The notes beneath the pieces are model-generated. The model searched no databases and was not told the DNA's origin. It saw only the letters and a program-made list of their open reading frames with translations. This document shows positions 19,023 through 34,406 of a DNA stretch of 61,956 nucleotides, piece by piece (position 1 is the first letter of the stretch; each line of letters starts with the position of its first letter). Made by a program: the position numbers and the translations under genes. The stretch is from Citrobacter youngae. Its GTDB lineage: Bacteria > Pseudomonadota > Gammaproteobacteria > Enterobacterales > Enterobacteriaceae. The DNA is taken from contig NZ_RPOI01000028.1 of NCBI RefSeq assembly GCF_003818115.1, forward strand, positions 1 to 61,956. The letters run 5' to 3'.

Positions 19023-19622
19023 CTACCGCCACCACTGGCGAAACTTCTTGTAGCGGTAGGCTAACAGCACCGCTGCAAGTGCGGCATAAATAATCGGTTG
19101 CGGAGAGATAATTTTTACCGACCACAAATAATGTATGGGTGCCAGGATCGCCACAAGATAGACGAAGTTGTGCAGATACTGCCAATATTTACCCAGTTTT
19201 CGCTGGGCTGCCTGTGTAGAGGTCAAGGCGAGGGCGAATAAAATGACCCAGCTGAAAATACCCAACATCAAATAAGGTCGAGTAGTAAGTTCCCGCCCCA
19301 GCAATGCCAGGTTATTAATGCCTAATTCCAGTAGCGCATAGCTGGTTAAATGTAACGTCGCCCAGGCGAAACACCATAGCCCTAACAGGCGACGAGTGCG
19401 TATCAATAATGGCTGTTTAGCGTAGCGCGCCAACGGCGCCACCAGCAAGGTAGCCAGTAGGAATTTCAGAGCTGTCCGACCGGTAAAGTGCTGAATGTCT
19501 TTGACCGGATCGGCGCTCAGTCCCCCATGATTTACCGCCCAAAATAGCCAGAGAAACGGTAAAAGTCCGGTAAGGTGCAGGCAAACTTTCAGCCAGGTAA
19601 TCTGTTTTGCAGTCAGGCGCAC
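19023..19622 (-). CDS. msrQ: Heme-binding membrane subunit MsrQ
   Basis: A 199-residue integral membrane b-type cytochrome (ferric-reductase-like fold) that passes electrons from the quinone pool or flavins to MsrP. About six hydrophobic helices are seen, with conserved histidines in [23 protein letters not shown] and [12 protein letters not shown]. It starts directly after the msrP stop. It is slightly shorter than E. coli MsrQ (211). Confidence 0.93.
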   Translation of the reverse strand: MRLTAKQITWLKVCLHLTGLLPFLWLFWAVNHGGLSADPVKDIQHFTGRTALKFLLATLLVAPLARYAKQPLLIRTRRLLGLWCFAWATLHLTSYALLELGINNLALLGRELTTRPYLMLGIFSWVILFALALTSTQAAQRKLGKYWQYLHNFVYLVAILAPIHYLWSVKIISPQPIIYAALAAVLLAYRYKKFRQWWR

Positions 19623-20708
<1,086 letters not shown>

Positions 20709-20746
20709 TTAGTTAATTAAATGTAAATTTGTATCTGCAAATTGTT

Positions 20747-21721
20747 TTATTTCACTTTCACCAGCGTACGGCCCTGCACCTGGTTATTGATGATGGCATC
20801 GGCGAACTTCGGCGCATCGGCAAGCGTGATTTCTGTCGCTGCCTGGGTAAAGAACGACTCTGGCAGGTCGTTAACCAGACGTTGCCAGGCCTGTGCACGA
20901 CGATCCGGAGGCGTCATCACGGAGTCGATGCCCTGTAAGCGCACGTTGCGCAGAATAAACGGCATCACCGTGGTGGGTAGCGCAAAACCGCCAGCCAGGC
21001 CACAGGCGGCAACGCAGCCGCCATAGTTCATCTGCGCCAGTACTTTTGCCAGCACTTTGTCGCCAACGGTATCAATGGCACCCGCCCACAGTTGCTTTTC
21101 CAGCGGACGAGATTCAGCAAACTCATTACGACCCAGAATGCGGTTGGCTCCCAGGCTTTTCAGGTAGTCGTGGGTGCTTTCGCGGCCCGATACTGCCGCA
21201 ACCTGGTAACCCAGTTTGTGCAGCAGCGCAACGGCAGTACTGCCTACGCCACCGCTGGCACCAGTGACGACGATTTCGCCGTCTTCCGGGCGGATACCGG
21301 CATCTTCAAGCGCCATGACGCACAGCATGGCAGTAAAACCGGCGGTACCGATGACCATGGCTTTGCGACCGTCCAGTCCTTTTGGCAGCGCAACCAGCCA
21401 ATCGCCTTTCACACGAGCGCGTTCGGCCAGTCCCCCCCAATGATTCTCACCCACGCCCCATCCGGTCAGTAAGACTTCCTGACCTGCATGAAAACGAGGA
21501 TCTTCACTTGTGCGTACGGTACCGGCGAAATCGATACCAGGAATCATCGGAAAATTGCGGATAATTTTACCCTTACCGGTGATGGCGAGGGCATCTTTAT
21601 AGTTCAGGCTCGACCAGTGAACATCCACCGTCACATCGCCTTCAGGTAGCTGATTTTCGTCGAGGGGTTGAACGGATGCGAGGGTTTTTCCGTCCTGCTG
21701 TTCTAAGATCAAAGCCTGCAT
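20747..21721 (-). CDS. acuI: Acrylyl-CoA reductase AcuI (YhdH)
   Basis: A 324-residue zinc-free MDR-family reductase that uses NADPH to reduce acryloyl-CoA to propionyl-CoA. It has the nucleotide-binding VVTGASGGVGSTAVALLHKLG (about 150-170), then AAVSGRESTHDYLKSLGA, and begins MQALILEQQDG. It is transcribed divergently from csrD with 225 bases between them. Length equals the E. coli protein. Confidence 0.95.
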   Translation of the reverse strand: MQALILEQQDGKTLASVQPLDENQLPEGDVTVDVHWSSLNYKDALAITGKGKIIRNFPMIPGIDFAGTVRTSEDPRFHAGQEVLLTGWGVGENHWGGLAERARVKGDWLVALPKGLDGRKAMVIGTAGFTAMLCVMALEDAGIRPEDGEIVVTGASGGVGSTAVALLHKLGYQVAAVSGRESTHDYLKSLGANRILGRNEFAESRPLEKQLWAGAIDTVGDKVLAKVLAQMNYGGCVAACGLAGGFALPTTVMPFILRNVRLQGIDSVMTPPDRRAQAWQRLVNDLPESFFTQAATEITLADAPKFADAIINNQVQGRTLVKVK

Positions 21722-21946
21722 AACCTGTCCTCAATTCATATAGTGGATTGGAAAATTATCTGTGAAGACTATACTCGCTAATTAAAACATGATGCCGATT
21801 CTGCGCAATAAATTGCCAGATATACCTGATTTGGTAGTATGCCCACATTATTTGTGTAAATTGACGGATTTCGCGTTCAGTTTTGCATTTTCGTGTCGCT
21901 TTTTCACTTTCACACCTGATTCATCACTGTCGGAGTTAACACAAGG

Positions 21947-23887
21947 ATGCGATTAACGACGAAATTTTCAGCCTTTGTCACGCTGCTTACCGGGTTAACG
22001 ATTTTCGTGACGCTGATAGGTTGCTCGCTGAGTTTCTATAACGCTATTCAATATAAGTTCACCACCCGCGTCCATGCCGTCGCGACGGCGATCGATACCC
22101 ATCTGGTCACCAGAGATGTCGTGTCCTTAACGCCGCAAATTGATGAACTGATGATTTCGGTTGATATCGTCCGTATTGAATTGCTTCAGGATGACCGCGT
22201 TGTTTATAGCCATTCCCGAACCAGTAGCTACCGCCCGGCGGGGACGAATAACCTTTATCGCAATCTCACCGTGCCATTGGTCAAGCATCCGGGGATGTCG
22301 CTGCGCATGGTTTACCAGGATCCGATGGGCAACTATTTCCATTCGTTGATGACTACGGCACCGCTCACGCTATCGATAGGCTTTATTATCCTGATGCTGT
22401 TTTTGTCGGTGCGCTGGCTTCAACGTCAACTTTCCGGACAGGAATTACTGGAGATTCGTTCAACGCGGATCCTCAACGGTGAACGCGGGCCAAACGTGCG
22501 GGGAACGGTCTATGAGTGGCCAGCGCGTACCAGTAGTGCGCTCGACATGCTACTGACCGAAATTCAAAATGCTCGTGAGCAGCGCAGCAGGCTGGATACG
22601 CTAATTCGCTCCTATGTCGCGCAGGATACAAAAACGGGGCTGAGCAACCGCTTGTTCTTTGATAACCAACTGGCGACGCTGCTGGAAGATCAGGAAAAAG
22701 TCGGCTCGCATGGTGTGGTGATGATGGTTCGTTTGCCGGACTTTACGCTGCTACGCGAGAGCTGGGGCATTACCCAGGCGGAAGAACAAATTTCAACGCT
22801 TATCAATTTGTTGTCTACTTTTATGATGCGCTATCCGGGCGCACTGTTAGCGCGTTACCACCGAAGCGATTTTGCCATCCTGCTGCCACACCGCACGTTA
22901 AAAGAAGCGGAAAGTATCGCGGGGCAACTCTTAAAGGCGGTGGATGCACTTCCGGCTAACAAAATGATCGATCGTGCCGATATGGTTCATATTGGCATTT
23001 GTGTCTGTCGCAGCGGTCAGTCGACTGAACAAGTTATGGATCACGCTGAAGCCGCCACCCGGAATTCAGTATTACAAGGCGGGAACAGTTGGTCGGTGTA
23101 TGACGACTCTCTGCCGGAAAAAGGCCGGGGCAATGTGCGCTGGCGAACGCTGATTGAACAGATGCTCAGTCGGGGCGGACCGCGAATTTATCAAAAACCT
23201 GCCGTAACGCGTGAAGGGCGGGTGCACCATCGCGAGCTGATGTGCCGTATTTTCGATGGCAGCGAAGAGGTTATTTCGGCGGAATATATGCCGATGGTGC
23301 TGCAATTTGGTCTGGCGGAAGAGTATGACCGTCTGCAAATCAGCCGTTTGATCCTGTTGTTGGGGTACTGGCCGCAGGAAAGCCTGGCGATGCAGACGAC
23401 GGTTGAATCGCTCATTCGCCCACGTTTTCAGCGTTGGCTGCGAGATACGCTGATGCAGTGCGAAAAATCGCTACGTAAACGCATAATTATTGAACTTGCT
23501 GAGGCGGATGTTTGTCAACACATCAGCCGGTTACAACCGGTTATCCGATTGATGGATGCGCTTGGCGTACGTATTGCCGTTACGCAGGCCGGTTTAACGT
23601 TGGTGAGTACCAGTTGGATCAAAGAGCTGAATGTCGAATTGTTGAAGCTTCATCCCAGTCTGGTGAGAAACATTGATAAGCGAACGGAAAATCAGCTGCT
23701 GGTTCAAAGCCTGGTAGAGACGTGTACCGGAACGCCAACGCAGGTTTATGCCACGGGCGTACGTTCGCGCAGCGAGTGGCATACCCTGACAGAACGTGGA
23801 GTCGCGGGTGGGCAGGGTGATTTTTTTGCCGCATCACAGCCACTTGACACAAACGTGAAAAAATATTCGCAAAGATACTCGGTTTAA
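21947..23887 (+). CDS. csrD: CsrD, regulator of CsrB/C sRNA decay
   Basis: A 646-residue membrane protein that in E. coli targets the CsrB/CsrC sRNAs for RNase E decay. Two N-terminal membrane helices flank a periplasmic segment, followed by a HAMP-like linker. The GGDEF domain is degenerate, with HRSDF at residues 305-309. The EAL domain has ELM at 430-432. Both replacements are typical of CsrD, which neither makes nor cleaves cyclic-di-GMP. Length equals the E. coli protein. Confidence 0.96.
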   Translation: MRLTTKFSAFVTLLTGLTIFVTLIGCSLSFYNAIQYKFTTRVHAVATAIDTHLVTRDVVSLTPQIDELMISVDIVRIELLQDDRVVYSHSRTSSYRPAGTNNLYRNLTVPLVKHPGMSLRMVYQDPMGNYFHSLMTTAPLTLSIGFIILMLFLSVRWLQRQLSGQELLEIRSTRILNGERGPNVRGTVYEWPARTSSALDMLLTEIQNAREQRSRLDTLIRSYVAQDTKTGLSNRLFFDNQLATLLEDQEKVGSHGVVMMVRLPDFTLLRESWGITQAEEQISTLINLLSTFMMRYPGALLARYHRSDFAILLPHRTLKEAESIAGQLLKAVDALPANKMIDRADMVHIGICVCRSGQSTEQVMDHAEAATRNSVLQGGNSWSVYDDSLPEKGRGNVRWRTLIEQMLSRGGPRIYQKPAVTREGRVHHRELMCRIFDGSEEVISAEYMPMVLQFGLAEEYDRLQISRLILLLGYWPQESLAMQTTVESLIRPRFQRWLRDTLMQCEKSLRKRIIIELAEADVCQHISRLQPVIRLMDALGVRIAVTQAGLTLVSTSWIKELNVELLKLHPSLVRNIDKRTENQLLVQSLVETCTGTPTQVYATGVRSRSEWHTLTERGVAGGQGDFFAASQPLDTNVKKYSQRYSV

Positions 23888-25237
<1,350 letters not shown>

Positions 25238-25300
25238 TCGGATGCAGGAAGGGTAGCCCTGGGTTGCTCTTCCGCTCTGATGCGAGAATACGCATAGACT

Positions 25301-26323
25301 ATGAAGCCAATTTTTAGCCGTGGCCCGTCGCTACAGATTCGCCTTATTCTGGCGGTGCTGGTGGCGCTCGGCGTTATTATTGCCGACAGCCGCCTGGGTA
25401 CGTTTAGTCAAATCCGAACGTACATGGATACCGCCGTCAGTCCTTTCTACTTTATCTCTAATGGTCCCCGTGAATTACTCGACGGCGTGTCGCAAACGCT
25501 GGCTTCTCGTGACCAACTCGAACTTGAAAACCGGGCGTTGCGTCAGGAACTGCTGCTGAAAAACAGTGAACTGCTGATGCTGGGGCAATATAAACAGGAG
25601 AACGCGCGTTTGCGTGAGCTGCTGGGATCGCCGCTGCGCCAGGACGAACAAAAAATGGTGACGCAGGTCATCTCAACGGTTAACGATCCTTACAGCGATC
25701 AGGTGGTGATCGACAAAGGGAGTGTTAACGGCGTTTATGAAGGTCAGCCAGTCATCAGCGATAAAGGCGTAGTGGGCCAGGTTGTTGCGGTGGCCAAACT
25801 GACCAGCCGCGTACTGCTGATTTGTGACGCGACGCATGCACTGCCAATCCAGGTATTGCGTAACGATATTCGCGTGATCGCTGCCGGTAACGGCTGCACG
25901 GACGATCTTCAGCTTGAACACCTGCCGGCTAATACTGACATTCGCGTTGGCGATGTGCTGGTTACCTCCGGTCTGGGTGGGCGTTTCCCTGAAGGCTATC
26001 CAGTCGGTGTCGTTTCCTCTGTGAAGCTGGATACCCAGCGCGCATACACCGTGATTCAGGCGCGCCCGACGGCGGGTTTACAGCGTCTGCGCTATCTGCT
26101 GCTGCTGTGGGGAGCCGATCGTAATGGTGCTAACCCGATGACGCCAGAAGAAGTGCACCGTGTAGCTAATGAACGTCTGATGCAAATGATGCCGCAAGTC
26201 CTGCCGGCACCGGATGCCATGGGGCCTCCTGCGCCAGTTCCTGCTCCGGCGACAGGTGTAACGCCGGTTCCTGCAACAACCACGCCGTCACAACCTGCTC
26301 CGCGTAAGCCGGGAGGGCAGTAA
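25301..26323 (+). CDS. mreC: Rod-shape protein MreC
   Basis: A 340-residue bitopic protein of the elongasome. A membrane helix (about 12-30) is followed by a coiled coil (about 65-110), beta-barrel domains and a Pro/Ala/Thr-rich tail. The tail (from about residue 300) is shorter than in E. coli MreC (367), a region that varies between species. It connects MreB to PBP2 and RodA. mreD starts on the next base. Confidence 0.95.
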   Translation: MKPIFSRGPSLQIRLILAVLVALGVIIADSRLGTFSQIRTYMDTAVSPFYFISNGPRELLDGVSQTLASRDQLELENRALRQELLLKNSELLMLGQYKQENARLRELLGSPLRQDEQKMVTQVISTVNDPYSDQVVIDKGSVNGVYEGQPVISDKGVVGQVVAVAKLTSRVLLICDATHALPIQVLRNDIRVIAAGNGCTDDLQLEHLPANTDIRVGDVLVTSGLGGRFPEGYPVGVVSSVKLDTQRAYTVIQARPTAGLQRLRYLLLLWGADRNGANPMTPEEVHRVANERLMQMMPQVLPAPDAMGPPAPVPAPATGVTPVPATTTPSQPAPRKPGGQ

Positions 26324-26812
<489 letters not shown>

Positions 26813-26820
26813 AGGTTGAT

Positions 26821-27414
26821 ATGAATACTCTGTATCTTGCTTCAGGTTCTCCACGTCGTCAGGAGTTGCTCGCTCAGCTTGGTGTTACGTTTGAACGGCT
26901 GGTTCCTGGAATTGAAGAACAGCGGCACCCGCAGGAAAGCGCTCAGCAGTATGTTGTTCGTCTGGCGCGTGAAAAAGCGCAGGCAGGCGTAGCAATGGCT
27001 GTGCGCGATTTACCTGTGCTGGGGGCGGATACCATTGTTATCCTTAATGGCGAAGTGCTGGAAAAACCGCATGATGCCGACCATGCAGCAGCGATGCTGC
27101 ACAAGCTGTCAGGCAAAACGCATCAGGTCATGACGGCTGTCGCATTAGCCGATCGCCAGCACAACCTGGACTGTCTGGTGGTGACGGAAGTGACATTCAG
27201 AACACTAACAGATGAGGACATCGCCGGTTATGTTGCCAGCGGTGAGCCTATGGATAAAGCAGGTGCATACGGTATTCAAGGGTTGGGTGGCTGTTTTGTC
27301 AGGAAGATCAATGGCAGCTATCACGCCGTAGTCGGCTTACCGCTGGTAGAAACGTATGAGTTGCTGAGCAATTTTAACGCACTGCGTGAGAAAAGGGATA
27401 AACATGACGGCTGA
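26821..27414 (+). CDS. yhdE: Nucleoside triphosphate pyrophosphatase YhdE (Maf family)
   Basis: A 197-residue Maf protein hydrolysing dTTP/UTP and modified pyrimidine nucleotides, a house-cleaning role. The signature [12 protein letters not shown] (residues 5-16) is followed by the metal-binding [17 protein letters not shown] and [14 protein letters not shown]. It lies 8 bases after mreD and overlaps rng by 11 bases, so it belongs to the mre transcript. Confidence 0.95.
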   Translation: MNTLYLASGSPRRQELLAQLGVTFERLVPGIEEQRHPQESAQQYVVRLAREKAQAGVAMAVRDLPVLGADTIVILNGEVLEKPHDADHAAAMLHKLSGKTHQVMTAVALADRQHNLDCLVVTEVTFRTLTDEDIAGYVASGEPMDKAGAYGIQGLGGCFVRKINGSYHAVVGLPLVETYELLSNFNALREKRDKHDG

Positions 27415-28873
27415 ATTGTTGGTAAACGTAACGCCATCGGAAACGCGGGTGGCGTACATTGATGGCGGTATTCTGCAGGAAATTCATATTGAACGTGAGG
27501 CGCGACGCGGAATCGTAGGCAATATCTACAAAGGTCGTGTAAGTCGTGTACTTCCGGGTATGCAGGCGGCTTTTGTAGATATTGGGCTGGATAAAGCCGC
27601 ATTTCTCCACGCATCAGACATCATGCCGCATACCGAATGCGTAGCGGGTGAAGAACAAAAACAGTTCACTGTACGCGATATCTCCGAACTTGTGCGTCAG
27701 GGGCAAGACCTGATGGTACAGGTGGTGAAAGATCCTCTGGGCACGAAGGGCGCACGCCTGACAACGGACATCACGCTACCTTCCCGTTATCTCGTCTTTA
27801 TGCCGGGGGCGTCGCACGTGGGGGTTTCTCAGCGAATCGAGAGCGAAACCGAACGCGAACGCCTGAAAAAGGTGGTGGCGGATTACTGCGACGAACAGGG
27901 CGGATTCATCATTCGTACGGCGGCTGAAGGCGTTTGTGAAGAGGATCTGGCTTCGGATGCTGCCTACCTGAAGCGTGTCTGGACGAAGGTCATGGAGCGT
28001 AAGAAGCGGCCACAAACGCGCTACCAGATGTATGGTGAATTGGCACTGGCACAGCGCGTTCTGCGTGATTTTGCTGATGCTCAGTTAGACCGAATTCGCG
28101 TTGATTCCCGTCTGACTTATGAAGCGTTGCTGGAATTTACGGCGGAATACATCCCGGAGATGACCAGCAAACTGGAACATTACTGCGGACGCCAACCGAT
28201 TTTCGATCTCTTCGACGTTGAGAATGAAATCCAACGCGCGCTGGAGCGCAAGGTTGAGCTGAAATCCGGCGGCTATCTGATCATCGACCAAACCGAAGCG
28301 ATGACTACCGTCGACATCAACACCGGCGCATTTGTTGGGCATCGTAATCTCGACGACACTATCTTTAATACTAATATTGAAGCAACGCAGGCTATCGCAC
28401 GTCAGCTGCGTCTGCGTAATCTGGGCGGCATAATCATTATCGATTTTATCGACATGAATAATGAAGATCACCGCCGCCGGGTGCTGCACTCTCTGGAGCA
28501 GGCGCTGAGCAAGGATCGCGTAAAAACCAGCATTAACGGTTTTTCACAGCTGGGTCTGGTAGAGATGACACGTAAGCGCACGCGTGAAAGCGTGGAGCAT
28601 GTGCTGTGTAACGAGTGCCCAACCTGCCACGGACGTGGCACGGTGAAAACGGTCGAAACCGTATGTTATGAAATCATGCGTGAAATCGTCCGCGTGCACC
28701 ATGCTTACGACTCCGATCGTTTCCTGGTGTATGCGTCTCCGGCAGTGGCTGAAACCCTGAAAGGGGAAGAGTCGCATGCGCTGGCGGAAGTGGAAATCTT
28801 TGTCGGCAAACAGGTCAAAGTACAAGTCGAACCGCTCTATAACCAGGAGCAGTTTGACGTGGTAATGATGTAA
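27404..28873 (+). CDS. rng: Ribonuclease G
   Basis: A 489-residue endoribonuclease of the RNase E/G family that matures the 5' end of 16S rRNA and decays some mRNAs. An S1 domain lies at about 35-125, the catalytic TVDINTGAF near 304, and the zinc-link CNECPTC near 404. The start MTAELLVN at 27404 fits the E. coli length. It overlaps the end of yhdE by 11 bases. Confidence 0.97.
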   Translation: MTAELLVNVTPSETRVAYIDGGILQEIHIEREARRGIVGNIYKGRVSRVLPGMQAAFVDIGLDKAAFLHASDIMPHTECVAGEEQKQFTVRDISELVRQGQDLMVQVVKDPLGTKGARLTTDITLPSRYLVFMPGASHVGVSQRIESETERERLKKVVADYCDEQGGFIIRTAAEGVCEEDLASDAAYLKRVWTKVMERKKRPQTRYQMYGELALAQRVLRDFADAQLDRIRVDSRLTYEALLEFTAEYIPEMTSKLEHYCGRQPIFDLFDVENEIQRALERKVELKSGGYLIIDQTEAMTTVDINTGAFVGHRNLDDTIFNTNIEATQAIARQLRLRNLGGIIIIDFIDMNNEDHRRRVLHSLEQALSKDRVKTSINGFSQLGLVEMTRKRTRESVEHVLCNECPTCHGRGTVKTVETVCYEIMREIVRVHHAYDSDRFLVYASPAVAETLKGEESHALAEVEIFVGKQVKVQVEPLYNQEQFDVVMM

Positions 28874-28894
28874 ATCGTGTAGTGGCACCCGCGC

Positions 28895-28932
28895 ATGTAG
28901 GCCGGATAAGGCACAAACGCCGCTATCCGGCA
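28895..28932. repeat. REP element between rng and yhdP
   Basis: TGTAGGCCGGATAAGGC, then CGCCGCTATCCGGCA: a single palindromic unit with the standard REP sequence. Confidence 0.85.
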
Positions 28933-28984
28933 ATATTCACTCAAGGGGTGTGAGTCACATTTTTTGGCAGACAAGGAGAGGCGC

Positions 28985-31900
28985 GTGAGGCGATTGCCGG
29001 GGATTTTACTGCTCACTGGAGCCGCATTCGTTGTCATCGCAGCGCTGCTGGTCAGTGGGCTGCGCCTTGCTCTACCGCATCTCGATAGCTGGCGTCCGAC
29101 CATTCTGGGCAAGATCGAATCTGCCACCGGTATGCCCGTTTCCGCCAGCCAGCTTTCTGCTAACTGGCAAAATTTTGGCCCTACGCTCGAAGCTCGCGAT
29201 ATTCATGCACAGCTGAAAGACGGTGGCGAATTCTCGGTAAAGCGTGTCACGCTGGCGCTGGATGTCTGGCAAAGTTTGCTGCACATGCGCTGGCAGTTTC
29301 GCGATCTCACCTTCTGGCAACTGCAGTTGCGCACCAATACACCGATCCAGCGCGGCGATAGCGGCGACGGGATTGAAACCGGCCACATCAGCGATCTGTT
29401 CCTGCGCCAGTTTGATCATTTTGATCTTCGCGACAGCCAGGTTAGTTTTTTGACCCTGTCAGGCCAGCGTGCGGAACTGGCGATCCCTCAGCTAACCTGG
29501 TTGAACGGTAAAAACCGGCATCGTGCTGAAGGCCAGGTCAGCCTCTCCAGCCTGACCGGGCAGCACGGTGTTATGCAGGTGCGTATGGATCTGCGTGATG
29601 ATGACGGCCTGCTGAATAATGGTCGAGTCTGGCTGCAGGCTGACGACATCGACGTTAAGCCGTGGTTGGGAAAATGGATGCAGGACAATGTTGCGCTGCA
29701 AACTGCGCGCTTTAGCCTGGAAGGCTGGATGACGCTCAACAAAGGCGAAATCTCTGGTGGCGATGTCTGGTTGAAAAAGGGCGGCGCAAGCTGGAAGGGA
29801 GAGAGCAACATCCACACGCTGTCCGTCGATAACCTGACTGCGCATATCAGCCGTGAGCACTCCGGTTGGTTGTTCGCTATCCCGGATACGCGCATCACGA
29901 TGGATGACAAACCCTGGCCGAGTGGGGCATTAACGCTGGCCTGGTTTCCCGGGCAGGAAGTGGGGGGCGCCAATAATAAGCGCAGCGACGAATTACGTAT
30001 TCGCGCCAGTAACCTGGAGCTAGCCGGGTTAGAGGGGCTACGCCCGATGGCCGCTAAGTTATCTCCGGCATTGGGTGATATCTGGCGGGCCACGCAACCG
30101 AGCGGCAAGATAAATGTGTTGGCGTTGGATATCCCATTACAGGCGACCGAAAAAACCCGTTTCCAGTCCTCGTGGACCGATCTGGCCTGGAAACAGTGGA
30201 AGCTGCTGCCGGGGGCAGAACATTTCTCCGGTACATTGTCTGGCAGCGTGGAAAATGGCGCATTAACGGCCTCCATGAAGCAGGCAAAAATGCCGTATGA
30301 AACCGTCTTTCGTGCCCCGCTGGAGATAGAAGATGGCGTGGCAACGCTCAGTTGGCTGAAGAATGAAAATGGTTTTCAGCTAGACGGGCGCAATATTGAC
30401 GTTAAAGCGAAAGCGGTACATGCGCGCGGCGGTTTTCGTTATCTGCAACCAACCGGTGATGAACCGTGGCTGGGGATTCTGGCGGGGATTAGCACTCACG
30501 ATGGCTCCCAGGCCTGGCGCTATTTCCCGGAAAATCTGATGGGAAAAGAGCTGGTTGATTATCTCAGTGGGGCAATTCAGGGCGGTGAGGCGGATAACGC
30601 AACACTGGTTTATGGCGGTAACCCACATCTGTTCCCGTATTTGCATAACGAAGGTCAGTTCCAGGTGCTGGTGCCGCTGCGTAATGCAAAATTTGCCTTC
30701 CAGCCGGACTGGCCCGCACTGACTGACCTCAATATTGAACTGAACTTCATTAACGATGGCCTGTGGATGAAGACGGATAGCGTCAATTTAGGGGGGGTAA
30801 AATCCACTAACCTGACGGCAAATATCCCTGACTACGCAAAAGAAAAACTGCTGATTGATGCCGACATCAACGGGCCGGGCAAAGCGGTTGGGCCTTATTT
30901 CGACGAAACACCGCTGAAAGAGTCGCTTGGTGCCACGCTGGAACAGCTGCAAATTGACGGTGATGTGAGTGCTCGCTTACATCTTGATATCCCGTTAGAT
31001 GGTTCGCTGGTTACGGCCAAAGGCGACGTGAACCTGCGTAATAACAGTCTGTTTATCAAGCCGCTCGATAGCACGCTGAAGAATTTGAACGGTAAATTCA
31101 GCTTTATCAACGGCGATCTCAAGAGTGAGCCGATGACGGCGAACTGGTTTAATCAGCCGCTGAACGTCGACTTCTCCACCACCGAAGGGGCGAAAGCCTA
31201 TCAGGTAGCCGTGAACCTGCAAGGCGACTGGCAGCCAACCCGCATGGGGATTTTACCAGCGCAGGTCAACGATGCCTTAAGCGGCAGTATGGCGTGGAAC
31301 GGTAAGGTTGGCATTGACCTGCCATATCATGCCGGAGCGACCTACAACATTGAGCTAAAAGGCGACCTGAAAAATGTAAGCAGTCACTTACCTGCTCCGT
31401 TAAACAAAGTCGCCGGTGAGTCGCTACCGGTTAATGTTAAGGCAGATGGTAACCTGCGCAGCTTCGATCTGACCGGTAACGCCGGAAGCAAGAACCACTT
31501 TAACAGCCACTGGTTGCTGAATCAGAAACTGACGCTTGACCGCGCAATCTGGACTTCGGAAAGCCGTACCGTGCCAGCGCTTCCTGACCAGCAGGGCATC
31601 GAACTTAATCTTCCGCCCATGGACGGTGCGCAATGGCTGGCATTGTTCCAGAAAGGCGCGGCAGATAACGTCGGAAGTAATGCGAACTTCCCGCAGCGTA
31701 TTGCGGTGCGCACGCCTTCTTTATCCCTGGGCGGCCAGCAGTGGAATAACCTGAGCATTGTGTCTGAACCTGGGCTTAATGGTACCAGCGTACGGGCACA
31801 GGGGCGTGAGATTAACGCCACATTGGCTATGCGCAATAATGCTCCGTGGCTTGCCAATATCAAGTATCTGTATTACAACCCGAACGCTGCAACGTCATCG

Positions 31901-32785
31901 CCAAATACAACGCCAGCCTCGCCGTTCTCTGCTATCAGTAACGTCAGTTTCCGTGGCTGGCCGGATGCGCAGATACGCTGCGAAGAGTGCTGGATGTGGG
32001 GGCAAAAGTATGGGCGCATTGATGCCGATGTCGCGATAAAAGGTGACACATTAACGTTGAGCAATGGTCTGTTGGATACCGGGTTTGCCCGGCTGACCGC
32101 CGATGGCGAATGGGTCAATGTGCCGGGCAAGGAGCGTACGTCACTGAAAGGAAAGCTGAATGGCAACAAGATTGATTCAGCCGCGGGTTTCTTTGGCGTA
32201 TCTACCCCGATTCGTAACTCTTCCTTTAACGTCGAGTACGATCTGCACTGGCGTAATCCGCCCTGGGATCCGGATGAAGCTTCACTGAATGGGATTTTGC
32301 GCACCCGTTTGGGCAAAGGTGAATTGACTGAACTTAGCACCGGACATGCGGGACAACTGTTACGTCTGCTGAGCTTTGATGCGCTATTGCGTAAACTGCG
32401 TTTTGATTTTAGCGATACGTTCAGCGAAGGTTTTTACTTTGACTCTATCCGCAGTACGGCGTGGATCAAAGACGGTGTGATGCACACTGATGATACGCTG
32501 GTGGATGGCCTGGAAGCTGACATCGCCATGAAAGGTTCGGTGAATCTAGTGCGTCGCGAACTGGATATGGAAGCCGTTGTCGCACCTGAAATTTCTGCCA
32601 CCGTTGGGGTGGCCGCGGCGTTTGCCGTCAACCCAATTGTCGGCGCGGCGGTATTTGCCGCCAGTAAAGTTTTGGGACCGCTGTGGAGCAAAGTTTCAAT
32701 TCTGCGCTATCGCATTACCGGTCCGGTCGATAAGCCACAGATCAACGAAGTTCTGCGCCAGCCGCGCAAAGAAAGCCAGCAATGA
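28985..32785 (+). CDS. yhdP: AsmA-like phospholipid transport protein YhdP
   Basis: A 1266-residue envelope protein. A single N-terminal membrane anchor (GILLLTGAAFVVIAALLVSG) precedes a long periplasmic region and a C-terminal AsmA/DUF3971 segment with VAPEISATVGVAAAFAVNPIVG. With TamB and YdbH it carries phospholipids to the outer membrane. The start is GTG at 28985 with AAGGAG 6 bases upstream, giving the E. coli length. Confidence 0.95.
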   Translation: MRRLPGILLLTGAAFVVIAALLVSGLRLALPHLDSWRPTILGKIESATGMPVSASQLSANWQNFGPTLEARDIHAQLKDGGEFSVKRVTLALDVWQSLLHMRWQFRDLTFWQLQLRTNTPIQRGDSGDGIETGHISDLFLRQFDHFDLRDSQVSFLTLSGQRAELAIPQLTWLNGKNRHRAEGQVSLSSLTGQHGVMQVRMDLRDDDGLLNNGRVWLQADDIDVKPWLGKWMQDNVALQTARFSLEGWMTLNKGEISGGDVWLKKGGASWKGESNIHTLSVDNLTAHISREHSGWLFAIPDTRITMDDKPWPSGALTLAWFPGQEVGGANNKRSDELRIRASNLELAGLEGLRPMAAKLSPALGDIWRATQPSGKINVLALDIPLQATEKTRFQSSWTDLAWKQWKLLPGAEHFSGTLSGSVENGALTASMKQAKMPYETVFRAPLEIEDGVATLSWLKNENGFQLDGRNIDVKAKAVHARGGFRYLQPTGDEPWLGILAGISTHDGSQAWRYFPENLMGKELVDYLSGAIQGGEADNATLVYGGNPHLFPYLHNEGQFQVLVPLRNAKFAFQPDWPALTDLNIELNFINDGLWMKTDSVNLGGVKSTNLTANIPDYAKEKLLIDADINGPGKAVGPYFDETPLKESLGATLEQLQIDGDVSARLHLDIPLDGSLVTAKGDVNLRNNSLFIKPLDSTLKNLNGKFSFINGDLKSEPMTANWFNQPLNVDFSTTEGAKAYQVAVNLQGDWQPTRMGILPAQVNDALSGSMAWNGKVGIDLPYHAGATYNIELKGDLKNVSSHLPAPLNKVAGESLPVNVKADGNLRSFDLTGNAGSKNHFNSHWLLNQKLTLDRAIWTSESRTVPALPDQQGIELNLPPMDGAQWLALFQKGAADNVGSNANFPQRIAVRTPSLSLGGQQWNNLSIVSEPGLNGTSVRAQGREINATLAMRNNAPWLANIKYLYYNPNAATSSPNTTPASPFSAISNVSFRGWPDAQIRCEECWMWGQKYGRIDADVAIKGDTLTLSNGLLDTGFARLTADGEWVNVPGKERTSLKGKLNGNKIDSAAGFFGVSTPIRNSSFNVEYDLHWRNPPWDPDEASLNGILRTRLGKGELTELSTGHAGQLLRLLSFDALLRKLRFDFSDTFSEGFYFDSIRSTAWIKDGVMHTDDTLVDGLEADIAMKGSVNLVRRELDMEAVVAPEISATVGVAAAFAVNPIVGAAVFAASKVLGPLWSKVSILRYRITGPVDKPQINEVLRQPRKESQQ

Positions 32786-32840
32786 TTTGACGGGGGCGAG
32801 TAATTGCCCCAATCTCAACATAGAACTTCTACCGCAGTCC

Positions 32841-32922
32841 GTAGGCCGGATAAGGCGTTTACGCCGCCATCCGGGCATTGAAGCGCCTGATGGCGACGCT
32901 GGCGCGTCTTATCAGGCCTACA
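32841..32922. repeat. BIME: two REP units between yhdP and tldD
   Basis: GTAGGCCGGATAAGGCG with its inverted half, then GCGCCTGATGGCGACGC and TCTTATCAGGCCTAC. Two opposed REP units form a typical mosaic element. Confidence 0.88.
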
Positions 32923-32929
32923 ACAGTAA

Positions 32930-34393
<1,464 letters not shown>

Positions 34394-34406
34394 CATCATG
34401 ATTCAG

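Noticed and set aside
29488-30276. 262-codon frame antisense to yhdP
   Set aside because: It has no recognised domain and is fully inside yhdP; it is a shadow frame.
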